Shown here: positions 16,288 to 23,378 of the stretch, piece after piece
Numbering within the stretch: position 1 is the stretch's first letter
How the letters are laid out: the number at the start of each line of letters is the position of its first letter
Notes under the pieces: generated by a model
What the model was told of the DNA's origin: nothing
Seen by the model: only the letters and a program-made list of their open reading frames with translations
The model's database searches: none
Assembly: GCA_037146835.1 (NCBI GenBank)
Contig: JBAWWI010000022.1
Location: forward strand, 1 to 26,699
Source: IMCC26256 sp037146835
Lineage (GTDB): Bacteria; Actinomycetota; Acidimicrobiia; IMCC26256
Length of the DNA stretch: 26,699 bases
Direction: 5' to 3'
Translations under genes and position numbers: made by a program

Positions 16288-17475
16288 TTAGCGGGGTTCG
16301 CGCGGGAGCCCAAGCACCCGCTCGCCGATGATATTTCTTTGGATCTCACTCGCGCCTGCGTAGATTGTCTCTGCACGACTCGACATGAAAATTTGGTGGA
16401 AATCTTCTAGTTCGTACTCGCCATTTCCCTCGCTGGCGACGAGGAGTGCATCTGTTCCTAAGACATCCATTGCACGCTCGCCAAGTGTGCGATGCCAGTT
16501 GCTCCAGAAAAGTTTGCCGATACTGCTTGAGGGGCCTATAACTCCCCGACTCACAAGATCAGTAAGCATACGCATTCCGTTGTACTTCATGATCTGGACC
16601 CCAATATAGGAGTCTGCAAGATCCTGACGAGTAGTCGCTTCTTTACTGCGGCCGTTGCCCTGAGCCACCTCGATGATCTCACGCAACTCTCGCTGGAAGG
16701 CGAGCTGCTGGCTCATAAATGCAGTACCACGCTCGAATCCGAGGGTCGCCATTGCCACAGCCCAGCCATCGCCAACCTCTCCAAGTACAAGGTCTGCAGA
16801 GGTTCGAGCATCGCTGAAATAAACCTCGTTGAACTCGGACGAGCCCGTCATCTGGCGAAGGGGTCGAATCTCAACACCAGGCTGGTCCATAGGCACGAGT
16901 AGATACGAGAGTCCTTTGTGGCCAGTCGATCCAGCCTCAGTACGTGCAACTACGAAGCACCACTGCGCGCGATGAGCAAGAGTCGTCCAGACCTTCTGCC
17001 CATTGATGACCCACTCATCGCCGTCGCGAACTGCGCGTGTAGCGACGTTTGAGAGATCCGAACCAGCATCGGGCTCTGAGTAACCCTGGCACCAGAGTTC
17101 ATCAACGCTCTGAATCTTCGGAAGAAAGCGGCTCTTCTGCTCGTGGGTCCCGTATGCAATCAACGTAGGTGCAAATAATCCCTCGCCGAAGAATGAGATT
17201 CGCGCCGGCGCATTTGCCTTCGCGTACTCCTCGTTGAAGATGACCTGCTGCGAGAAGTTGAGGTTGCGCCCTCCGTACTCCTCTGGCCACGACATTCCAA
17301 CCCAGCGGTCGCGCCCCAACGTGCGCTCCCATTCAATGCGGGTGTCCCAACCTCGCTCATCTGCCGGGCCTCCACGCCCACCGAGCGCTGCGAACTCGCC
17401 GACAAGGTTCTCGGACAGCCATGTCCGAACCTCATCACGAAATGCTGCCTCAGCCGAGGTGTCACGGAAGTCCAC
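16288..17475 (-). CDS. acyl-CoA dehydrogenase, subunit with the helix-G catalytic Glu
   Basis: A 395-residue acyl-CoA dehydrogenase that would oxidise the alpha-beta bond of an acyl-CoA with FAD. It has GYSEPDAGSDLSN at 131-143, WVINGQKVWTT at 155-165 and the C-terminal ETIYAGASEIQRNIIGERVL. In the C-terminal block the Glu of the MCAD type (YEGT) is Ala (YAGAS), but Glu248 in LGFERG is at the helix-G position that serves as base in isovaleryl- and long-chain enzymes. With the next gene, which has no Glu at either place, it probably forms a heterotetramer. It is the first gene of a minus-strand run; the metallo-hydrolase gene is divergent from it. Confidence 0.93.
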   Translation of the reverse strand: MDFRDTSAEAAFRDEVRTWLSENLVGEFAALGGRGGPADERGWDTRIEWERTLGRDRWVGMSWPEEYGGRNLNFSQQVIFNEEYAKANAPARISFFGEGLFAPTLIAYGTHEQKSRFLPKIQSVDELWCQGYSEPDAGSDLSNVATRAVRDGDEWVINGQKVWTTLAHRAQWCFVVARTEAGSTGHKGLSYLLVPMDQPGVEIRPLRQMTGSSEFNEVYFSDARTSADLVLGEVGDGWAVAMATLGFERGTAFMSQQLAFQRELREIIEVAQGNGRSKEATTRQDLADSYIGVQIMKYNGMRMLTDLVSRGVIGPSSSIGKLFWSNWHRTLGERAMDVLGTDALLVASEGNGEYELEDFHQIFMSSRAETIYAGASEIQRNIIGERVLGLPREPR

Positions 17476-17591
17476 GGGGGCGACGCTACCGGACTAGGCC
17501 ATTGCCATACCAACGCGGCGGGGGGCGCGAAATGGAGACTCCAACCTCCGGCTTCCGGCGCCGATCGCCGATCGCCATTACCCTTTGCGGC

Positions 17592-18227
17592 ATGCCAGAG
17601 CCTAAGGACTACACACCTACCGGACCTGCCCACTACGAGGACACCTTGGTGCGGGTTGATCGCTTCGTCGTCGGGCCCGTCGAGAACAATGTCTTCATTA
17701 TCCGAGACAAGGGCTCAGGCGAGGCGATCCTCATTGACGCAGCCAACGAGCACGATCTCCTAGTCCCCCTCTGCAAGGCCACCGGCGTCAGGCGAGTGCT
17801 CACAACTCACGGGCATTGGGACCATATTCAGGCTGTCACGGCGGTAAGAGATGCCGGTATCGATGTGGGGGTCGCCGCCGAGGACGCCGCTGAGCTCTCG
17901 GGCTACGATTTCATCATTCATGACGGTGACGTCTGTGAAGTAGGGGCGCTTCGCCTCAAAGCCATGCACACACCCGGTCATTCCCCTGGATCTACCTCGT
18001 TTCTCCTTGAGGGAACACGCTTTCTCTTCACAGGGGACACGCTATTTCCGGGCGGGCCAGGCAACACATCGTTCCCTGATGCCTCATTTGAGACCATCAT
18101 CGACTCCATCGAGGGGCGGATCTTCACGCTCCCGGCTGAGACCATCGTCCTGCCAGGGCACGGGTTAGATACGACAGTGGGGGCCGAGCGCCCCAGCATC
18201 AACGAATGGGTCGAACGCGGTTGGTAG
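17592..18227 (+). CDS. metallo-beta-lactamase-fold hydrolase (glyoxalase II-like)
   Basis: A protein of 211 residues from the ATG at 17592. The longer open frame to 17421 overlaps the divergent dehydrogenase start and has Arg-rich, non-coding-like composition. Metal ligands are visible: HGHWDH at 73-78 (HxHxDH), His130 in HTPGHSPGS, Asp149 in FTGDTLFPGG and a final His in LPGHG near 194. This is the binuclear site of the glyoxalase II branch, which hydrolyses thioesters or related esters. The exact substrate cannot be read from sequence. It lies 34 nt before sufC on the same strand, but a motif shared with the sufB upstream region lies between them, so it may be transcribed apart. Confidence 0.9.
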   Translation: MPEPKDYTPTGPAHYEDTLVRVDRFVVGPVENNVFIIRDKGSGEAILIDAANEHDLLVPLCKATGVRRVLTTHGHWDHIQAVTAVRDAGIDVGVAAEDAAELSGYDFIIHDGDVCEVGALRLKAMHTPGHSPGSTSFLLEGTRFLFTGDTLFPGGPGNTSFPDASFETIIDSIEGRIFTLPAETIVLPGHGLDTTVGAERPSINEWVERGW

Positions 18228-18232
18228 CCATA

Positions 18233-18251
18233 ATTTACACTACGCGGATAG
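18233..18251. promoter_or_regulatory. candidate operator upstream of sufC-sufS-sufU
   Basis: A 19-bp stretch, ATTTACACTACGCGGATAG, differs at only two positions from 26471-26489 in front of sufB. It contains the partial dyad CTA-N6-TAG. It lies in the 34-nt gap just before the sufC start; TTTACA (18234-18239) resembles a -35 box, and TATTAC at 18255-18260 a -10, though the spacing is 15. The factor that would bind is unknown. Confidence 0.5.
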
Positions 18252-18261
18252 GGGTATTACT

Positions 18262-19074
18262 GTGGCCCCTATGACCTCCTCCAATGAATCCCCGAATACG
18301 CCTCTTGAGGACGCAACTACAGCCCCAGTGCTATTGATCGAGGACCTCCATGTTGAGGCCGATGGGTCAGAGATACTTCGAGGGGTAAGCCTCTCTATCG
18401 GCGCCGGTGAGATTCATACCCTCATGGGCCCCAATGGCTCGGGAAAGTCCACCCTTGCTAATGCCCTGCTAGCCAACCCTGCCTACACGGTGACCAAGGG
18501 TCGCATCGTCTTCAAGGGCGAGGACATAACGCAACTCCCAACAGATGAGCGCGCAGCGCGCGGCCTCTTCCTCGGTTTCCAACACCCCGAGGAGATCCCA
18601 GGCGTCAGCGTCTTGAACTTTCTGCGACAGTCGATGGCTGTTCGAAAAGGAATCAATGACCTATCAGTTCTTGAAGTACGCATGGCGCTAATCGAGTGGA
18701 CCAAGCGACTCGGTATGGACCAACGCTTTACACAGCGTTACCTCAACGAGGGTTTCTCTGGTGGCGAGCGCAAGCGTAACGAGATTCTTCAGATGGCACT
18801 CATGGAGCCAGACCTCGCGATTCTCGATGAGACCGACTCCGGTCTAGACATCGACGCTCTTCGCGACGTTGCCAATGGAATCATTGAGGTGCGCAATTCT
18901 CGCCCCGAGCTTGGCGTGCTCATCATCACTCACTATCAGCGCATACTCGAGCACCTCACCCCAGATCGCGTGCATGTTCTCCTCGATGGGAAAATCGTTA
19001 GCACCGGCGGCCCTGAGATCGCACTACGTATTGAGGCCGAGGGCTTCGACTCATTCCGAGACGAAGCAGCCTGA
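18262..19074 (+). CDS. sufC: SufC ATPase, copy 1 (with sufS and sufU)
   Basis: A 270-residue ABC-type ATPase of the Suf Fe-S assembly system. Walker A is GPNGSGKST at 56-64, the Q-loop FQHPEEIPG at 106-114, the signature FSGGERKRNEILQMAL at 165-180, the Walker B AILDETDSGLD at 186-196, and the switch ITHYQRIL follows. The LNEGFSGGERKRNEI and DETDSGLDIDALRDVANGI blocks match canonical SufC closely. It has about 20 extra, Ser/Thr/Pro-rich residues at the N-terminus if the GTG at 18262 is used; an ATG at 18271 would shorten it by three. The next gene, sufS, starts with a GTG one base after its stop. A second, more divergent sufC lies at 22578-23378, so which copy pairs with SufB and SufD is an open question. 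Confidence 0.95.
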   Translation: MAPMTSSNESPNTPLEDATTAPVLLIEDLHVEADGSEILRGVSLSIGAGEIHTLMGPNGSGKSTLANALLANPAYTVTKGRIVFKGEDITQLPTDERAARGLFLGFQHPEEIPGVSVLNFLRQSMAVRKGINDLSVLEVRMALIEWTKRLGMDQRFTQRYLNEGFSGGERKRNEILQMALMEPDLAILDETDSGLDIDALRDVANGIIEVRNSRPELGVLIITHYQRILEHLTPDRVHVLLDGKIVSTGGPEIALRIEAEGFDSFRDEAA

Positions 19075-19075
19075 A

Positions 19076-20308
19076 GTGTCAATAGACCTAGCGGCAATTC
19101 GCTCAGAGTTTCCTCTGCTTAAGCGCCAAATAAACGGCAAAAGGCTTGTTTATGTCGATAGCGCCGCGACCTCACAGAAACCGCAGTCGGTTCTTGATGC
19201 GATGGATAACTACTACACGACGCAGAACGCAAATGTGCATCGTGGGGTATATACCCTCGCCGAAGAAGCCACCAGTGCCTTTGAGTCGGCACGCGCACGC
19301 ACAGCAAAGTTCATAGGTGCCCAAGATCCTCACGAACTCGTCTTCACGCGCAATGCGACTGAGTCAATCAATCTCGTGGCACGTACTTGGGGCTATCAAA
19401 ATCTTCGAGACGGCGATGTTGTAGTCCTAACCGAGATGGAGCACCACGCAAATATCGTTCCGTGGCAGATGCTCAGCGCCGAGCGCGGCATAGTCATCCG
19501 ATGGATTCCAATCACGCCTGATTACCGACTCGACCTAAGTGATATCGATTCGCTCCTCGACGGTGCATCACTACTCGCAGTCACATCGATGTCGAACGTG
19601 CTTGGCACCGTAAATGACATTGAGAAACTCGTTGCAGCGGCGCGCAGTGCAGGCGCAAAGGTATTGGTTGACGCGTGTCAATCAATCCCTCACGACCCGG
19701 TCGACGTCGTTGCGTGGGGTGCAGATTTTGTTGCCTTCTCAGGGCACAAGATGATGGGCCCAACCGGCATAGGTGGGCTCTGGGCGCGCCGTGAACTCCT
19801 TGAGGAGATGCCCCCCTTCCTCGGTGGTGGCGAGATGATTCGCGACGTCCGCAAAGATGGCTTCACCACGAATGATGTGCCCTGGAAGTTTGAGGCAGGT
19901 ACGCCCGCCATTGCAGAGGCGATCGGCCTCGGCGCAGCGGTTGATTGGCTAAGTGCCGTTGGGATGGAGAACATCGCTTCGCACGAGAGGGCGCTTACCG
20001 CTTATGCCCTCGAGCAGCTCACCTCAGCGTTCGGTGACGAGATCACGATCTACGGCCCGCCTACCGCGGAGGGGCGTGGGAGCGCGGTCTCGTTCCTATT
20101 TGACGAGATTCATGCCCACGATATCTCCCAGGTTCTTGACGAGGATGGGGTATGCGTACGGGCTGGCCACCACTGCGCGAAGCCCTTAATGCGGGTTCTT
20201 GGGGTGCCGGCCACGAGCCGAGCCTCATTCGCCATCTACAACACATTCGAGGATATAGACGCCCTTGTGGAGGCCCTCCACAAAGCAAAAACATTCTTTG
20301 CCCGCTGA
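19076..20308 (+). CDS. sufS: SufS cysteine desulfurase
   Basis: A PLP-dependent group II cysteine desulfurase of 410 residues that frees sulfur from cysteine as a persulfide. The PLP-binding Lys225 is in FSGHKMMGPTGIGG, the EMEHHANIVPW block at 120-130 holds the ring-stacking His, and the catalytic Cys367 is in RAGHHCAKPLM. The GTG at 19076 was chosen because the family begins right there (SIDLAAIRSEFPLLK) and it follows the sufC stop by one base. The upstream open frame lies over sufC in another frame and is ruled out. The short catalytic loop is typical of SufS as opposed to IscS. It pairs with SufU encoded 18 nt downstream. Confidence 0.96.
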   Translation: MSIDLAAIRSEFPLLKRQINGKRLVYVDSAATSQKPQSVLDAMDNYYTTQNANVHRGVYTLAEEATSAFESARARTAKFIGAQDPHELVFTRNATESINLVARTWGYQNLRDGDVVVLTEMEHHANIVPWQMLSAERGIVIRWIPITPDYRLDLSDIDSLLDGASLLAVTSMSNVLGTVNDIEKLVAAARSAGAKVLVDACQSIPHDPVDVVAWGADFVAFSGHKMMGPTGIGGLWARRELLEEMPPFLGGGEMIRDVRKDGFTTNDVPWKFEAGTPAIAEAIGLGAAVDWLSAVGMENIASHERALTAYALEQLTSAFGDEITIYGPPTAEGRGSAVSFLFDEIHAHDISQVLDEDGVCVRAGHHCAKPLMRVLGVPATSRASFAIYNTFEDIDALVEALHKAKTFFAR

Positions 20309-20326
20309 GAACGTAGGATTGCAGAC

Positions 20327-20809
20327 GTGCCCGGACTCGAAGACCTCTATCGCGAGATAATTCTTGATCACTATCGCTCACCGCGTAACCGCGGGGAGTT
20401 ACCAACGCCACCCGCTCTAAGCGCCGAGGGGTTCAATCCGCTCTGTGGTGACGAGGTTGTGCTCTACCTAAATGTCGATGCCGATGGCAATGTCACAGAT
20501 GTGAAGACCGGTGGTCAAGGCTGCTCCATTAGTCAGGCATCGACCTCAATGATGAGCGCAGCCGTGAAGGGTAAATCCATCGCAGAGGCACGACAACTCA
20601 TCACAGCTTTCAAAGCGTTGATGTCTATCCACGAATCTAAGCTTGAGGGCGGCGACGCTACAGCCGCCACAGAAGAGGCAATCGCAGGGGTAAGACTCGG
20701 AGACCTAGAGGCTCTCCAGGGGGTCGTGAAGTTTCCTGTGCGGATTAAGTGCGCCACCCTTGCATGGAACACCCTGGCTCAGATCCTCGACGAATCAGAG
20801 TCGGCTTAG
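20327..20809 (+). CDS. sufU: SufU, sulfur-accepting partner of SufS
   Basis: A 160-residue zinc protein of Gram-positive Suf systems that takes the persulfide sulfur from SufS. The zinc ligands are Cys40 and Asp42 in NPLCGDE, Cys66 in GQGCSISQAS and Cys142 in RIKCATLAW. The region at about 84-118 carries the extra segment between the second and third Cys that separates SufU from IscU. It starts with GTG. It ends the sufC-sufS-sufU run; no sufT or sufE-like gene follows. No clear terminator is seen in the next 200 bp. Confidence 0.95.
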   Translation: MPGLEDLYREIILDHYRSPRNRGELPTPPALSAEGFNPLCGDEVVLYLNVDADGNVTDVKTGGQGCSISQASTSMMSAAVKGKSIAEARQLITAFKALMSIHESKLEGGDATAATEEAIAGVRLGDLEALQGVVKFPVRIKCATLAWNTLAQILDESESA

Positions 20810-20825
20810 CTCCCTAACTCGAGTA

Positions 20826-20870
20826 GGCCAAGAACAGGCCCAGAAGAAGGCCAGAAGAAGGCCAGAAAAA
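20826..20870. repeat. degenerate 11-bp tandem repeat after sufU
   Basis: About four copies of a GGCCAGAAGAA-like unit stand at 20826-20836, 20837-20848 (one base longer), 20849-20859 and 20860-20870. They lie in the 211-bp spacer between sufU and the 59-residue gene. No open frame uses them in a convincing way. A TATAAG at 20995-21000 near the end of this spacer could be the -10 box of the next gene. Confidence 0.75.
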
Positions 20871-21020
20871 TGAGACTTTCGACCAGTTAAAAAGGCTCCA
20901 AGGGTGACCACGAAGTAATAAGATTCAGCGAGTCGGGAATGAATAGTTCTCGGAGTACGTTAGAGACCAAGAAGCCAGACCAGCTAGACCCCCTTATAAG
21001 CGCAAGACCGAGAGGAGCAC

Positions 21021-21200
21021 ATGGTGAACACCGAGATGGTGGAACTCATCGACGCCGGACTAACAAGATTCGGCACGCGCGACCTCGTCTCAGGTACTGA
21101 GGTCATGGACTTCTTACTTGACCTGCGTCTCTCAATCCTCAACCTGCCAGACCCACTGGCCCAGCTCCTCGAAGAAGAGTCTCAGCCACTAGTCGGCTAA
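21021..21200 (+). CDS. 59-residue acidic protein of unknown function
   Basis: A short complete frame, MVNTEMVELIDAGLTRFGTR at the start and ending EEESQPLVG. An AGAGGAG Shine-Dalgarno sits 3-4 nt before the ATG and is one of the best in the window, which is the main reason for calling it. The protein is acidic and predicted to be mainly helical (ELIDAGLTRF; TEVMDFLLDLRLSILN), without Cys and without a membrane helix. It is downstream of sufU and upstream of the L,D-transpeptidase on the same strand, in its own spacer. I do not recognise a family, and no function is proposed. Confidence 0.65.
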   Translation: MVNTEMVELIDAGLTRFGTRDLVSGTEVMDFLLDLRLSILNLPDPLAQLLEEESQPLVG

Positions 21201-21257
21201 GGATTTACTCCGGTGCATAGCGTCGGAGGAACGAGCCCCTAAATCTTCTTCCATAAT

Positions 21258-21317
21258 TTTTGCCAATAGTTCTGCCAATAGTTCTGGCAGTAGTTCTGAA
21301 AGTAGTTCTGGCAGATT
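21258..21317. repeat. five degenerate 12-bp tandem repeats before the L,D-transpeptidase
   Basis: The units read TTTTGCCAATAG, TTCTGCCAATAG, TTCTGGCAGTAG, TTCTGAAAGTAG and TTCTGGCAGATT, starting at 21258, 21270, 21282, 21294 and 21306. Every full copy has TAG at the same place, so the transpeptidase frame is stopped in each of the first four copies and opens only in the last. The array is followed by a run of T (21315-21321). The 21201-21350 stretch holds no other recognisable feature. Confidence 0.85.
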
Positions 21318-21668
21318 TTTTTCGGGCGCGGCAAGCCTCGCGTTCTGACTCGTGGCAGAATCAGATTTATCGACGATCTGATCCCCGGCTCATCGCACGA
21401 ACCCGCTCCTTCAAGGCGCGAACGTCGGCATGCTCGGAACTCTAAAGGCCCTCGCTCGCGAACTCTCTTAGTTGTTGTCGCTGCGGTACTCGCGGTTGGA
21501 GCAATCGGAGCAACTGCATTTGCTCTCGCAACTCAGCCCGATTCTCACCCGAGTGGAGAGAAGTCTGATGCCTCCTCGTCAACGACGACGGCATCAACAA
21601 CGATTCCTCCGACGACCACGACCACGATTCAGGTCTTTACCCAGCCAGCACCTGTAGATCTGCCTGCG
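21306..21668 (+). other. in-frame 5' extension of the L,D-transpeptidase with a membrane helix but no usual start codon
   Basis: The transpeptidase frame is open back to a TAG at 21303-21305. This stretch encodes a basic segment (PSRRERRHARNSKGPRSR), a hydrophobic helix TLLVVVAAVLAVGAIGATAF at 21462-21521 continuing to about 21530, and a Ser/Thr-rich linker, which is just what an anchored cell-wall enzyme needs. No ATG, GTG or TTG occurs in this frame here; the only near-cognate starts are CTG codons near 21345 and 21378. A GTG at 21352 in another frame gives MAESDLSTI before a stop at 21379-21381, so a one-base slip or a sequence error there would join it to the helix. Confidence 0.6.
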
Positions 21669-22526
21669 GTGCCATCTGGCGAGGTATCTGAGGGCTCTAC
21701 AGGGCCGGAGGTAGCTGCATACCAAGCACGTCTTGCATCACTGCACTTCGATCCTGGTACACAGAGCGGAACCTTTACAAGCGACACCACATACGCGATA
21801 CATACTCTCCAGAAGATGATGGGTGCGCCGGTTAGTGGACGCCTCGGCGAGCCTGAGCGCCTTGCTCTTATGAATTTCCAGTACCCAGCACCGCTAAAGC
21901 CGGATGCAGAGCCAAACCGCACCGAGATCGACATAACTAAGCAAGTGATGACGCTCTACATAGACGGCCAGGTTCGCCTCATGACAACAATCTCAACAGG
22001 CTCGGGTAAGAACTACTGCTACACGCCTTTCTATAAGACGGTTCGGGTCTGTGAGAACGCGAATACCCCTGAGGGTCGATTCGCATATACGTATTTCGTA
22101 AACGCATGGCATAGGTCCCCGCTTGGGCAGCTCTATAAACCCTTCTACTTCAACGGCGGAATCGCAGTCCACGGCTACCCAGATGTTCCAGTGCGCCCTG
22201 CATCTCATGGCTGCACGCGTATCCCAATGCGGATAGCTGATTACTGGAGCACACTCGTAGCGAAGGGCGACGCGGTCTATGTGATTGGGAAGACTGCAAC
22301 CACCGTCGCTGCACCCAATGTCATAAACCCTAAGCAGAGTGCATTGTCAGGGACGCGCACTATCGGTGGCGTGCCGAGCGTCGCTGGTCAACCAACTACG
22401 ACTACAGGTGCTCCGACCCTTGGACCAGTGGAGTCGACAAGCACGACAATCGCACCTCCAAGCTCGTCGAGCTCCTCAAGCTCGAGCACCACGAGTACTA
22501 CAGAGCCACCGCCGCCACCGCTCTAA
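21669..22526 (+). CDS. L,D-transpeptidase with peptidoglycan-binding domain (YkuD family)
   Basis: At least 285 residues from the first ordinary start (GTG), but the true protein very likely begins further upstream with a membrane helix (see 21306-21668). From this GTG, residues 5-70 form a peptidoglycan-binding-like helical domain (SEGSTGPEVAAYQARLASLH; the usual G-x2-V-x3-Q pattern). Residues 84-206 form the YkuD catalytic domain with TLYIDGQV, His168 in AVHGYPDVP and the active site SHGCTRIP at 179-186, where Cys182 is the nucleophile and Arg184 the conserved partner. The last 60 residues are Thr/Ser/Pro-rich and end in a poly-Pro stretch, a wall-spanning or surface tail. It would make 3-3 cross-links in peptidoglycan or attach proteins to it. 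It converges with sufC copy 2. Confidence 0.92.
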   Translation: MPSGEVSEGSTGPEVAAYQARLASLHFDPGTQSGTFTSDTTYAIHTLQKMMGAPVSGRLGEPERLALMNFQYPAPLKPDAEPNRTEIDITKQVMTLYIDGQVRLMTTISTGSGKNYCYTPFYKTVRVCENANTPEGRFAYTYFVNAWHRSPLGQLYKPFYFNGGIAVHGYPDVPVRPASHGCTRIPMRIADYWSTLVAKGDAVYVIGKTATTVAAPNVINPKQSALSGTRTIGGVPSVAGQPTTTTGAPTLGPVESTSTTIAPPSSSSSSSSSTTSTTEPPPPPL

Positions 22527-22577
22527 TTCTTCGCTGTAAGCCTGCTGCGCTCCTGTAGAGAGCGAGGAGTTAAGGGA

Positions 22578-23378
22578 TTAAAAGGTTCGGTGCGAGAAGG
22601 GATCTGCTCGGTTGAACTCAACGGGCTCTGGGATCTCAATGCCTAAGCGTGCAGCTAGACCGTCGTACCCCTCGACCTCTAACTCATCAGCGAGTTCTGG
22701 GCCGCCGCTCGTAACGATGCGACCACCCATGAAGACATGGACGACATCTGGGGTGAGTTCAGTGAGGAGCCGAGAGTAGTGAGTAATAGCGAGAACGCCG
22801 AGGCCATCCTCCTGGGTCATCGCCTTAACCCTTCGCGCTACGTCTCTAAGCGCATCAACGTCTAGTCCAGAGTCAATCTCATCTAAGACTGCGAAACTAG
22901 GGGCGAGCATCGCCAACTGAAGAGTCTCCGCACGTTTCTGCTCTCCACCAGAGAACTCAACGTTTACTCCGCGAGTAAGAAACTCATCGCGCACTGCTAG
23001 TCGCTTCGCCTCTGAGACAAGCCTCTCATTGAGCCCATCAACCTCAGATCCACGAGCGCGCAGCGCTGCCTCAAGCAGATCCTCGACACGTACCCCTGGT
23101 ACCTCAACGGGGTACTGCATAGCTAGGAATAACCCTGCTGCTGCGCGCTGCCATGTCTCAAGGCCAAGCAACTCGACACCATTGACAGTTACAGAACCTG
23201 CAGTTGATTCATAACCTTCGCGCCCCATGAGCACGTGAGAGAGCGTTGACTTACCCGAGCCGTTAGGCCCCATAAGCGCATGGACCTCGCCGGGGAGGAT
23301 CTCCAGATCAACACCGGTGAGTATCTCGCCTCCGGCTACACCTCCGCGCAGACCCTTAATAACAAGTGAGTTACTCAT
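22578..23378 (-). CDS. sufC: SufC ATPase, copy 2 (with sufB and sufD)
   Basis: A 266-residue SufC-type ABC ATPase with an intact active site: Walker A GPNGSGKST at 37-45, Q-loop QYPVEVPGV at 88-96, signature EFSGGEQKRAETLQLAML at 141-158, Walker B AVLDEIDSGLD at 163-173 and the switch ITHYSRLL. It is more divergent than copy 1 (GRIVTSGG and SGLDVDALRDVARRV are kept; DETD is DEID; the C-terminus has about 20 extra residues ending FSHRTF). Its ATG overlaps the Rieske gene stop (ATGA), so it is the fourth gene of sufB-sufD-Rieske-sufC. By position this is the copy expected to join SufB and SufD. Confidence 0.94.
   Translation of the reverse strand: MSNSLVIKGLRGGVAGGEILTGVDLEILPGEVHALMGPNGSGKSTLSHVLMGREGYESTAGSVTVNGVELLGLETWQRAAAGLFLAMQYPVEVPGVRVEDLLEAALRARGSEVDGLNERLVSEAKRLAVRDEFLTRGVNVEFSGGEQKRAETLQLAMLAPSFAVLDEIDSGLDVDALRDVARRVKAMTQEDGLGVLAITHYSRLLTELTPDVVHVFMGGRIVTSGGPELADELEVEGYDGLAARLGIEIPEPVEFNRADPFSHRTF

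Noticed and set aside
21260..21445. 61-codon frame that translates the 12-bp repeats as a hydrophobic peptide (LPIVLPIVLAVVL)
   Set aside because: Its hydrophobicity comes from the repeats only, it has no ribosome binding site, and its second half runs out of frame over the transpeptidase leader.
22548..22564. hairpin CGCTC-7nt-GAGCG between the converging transpeptidase and sufC genes, as a terminator
   Set aside because: The stem is only 5 bp and no T-run follows on either strand; too weak to call.
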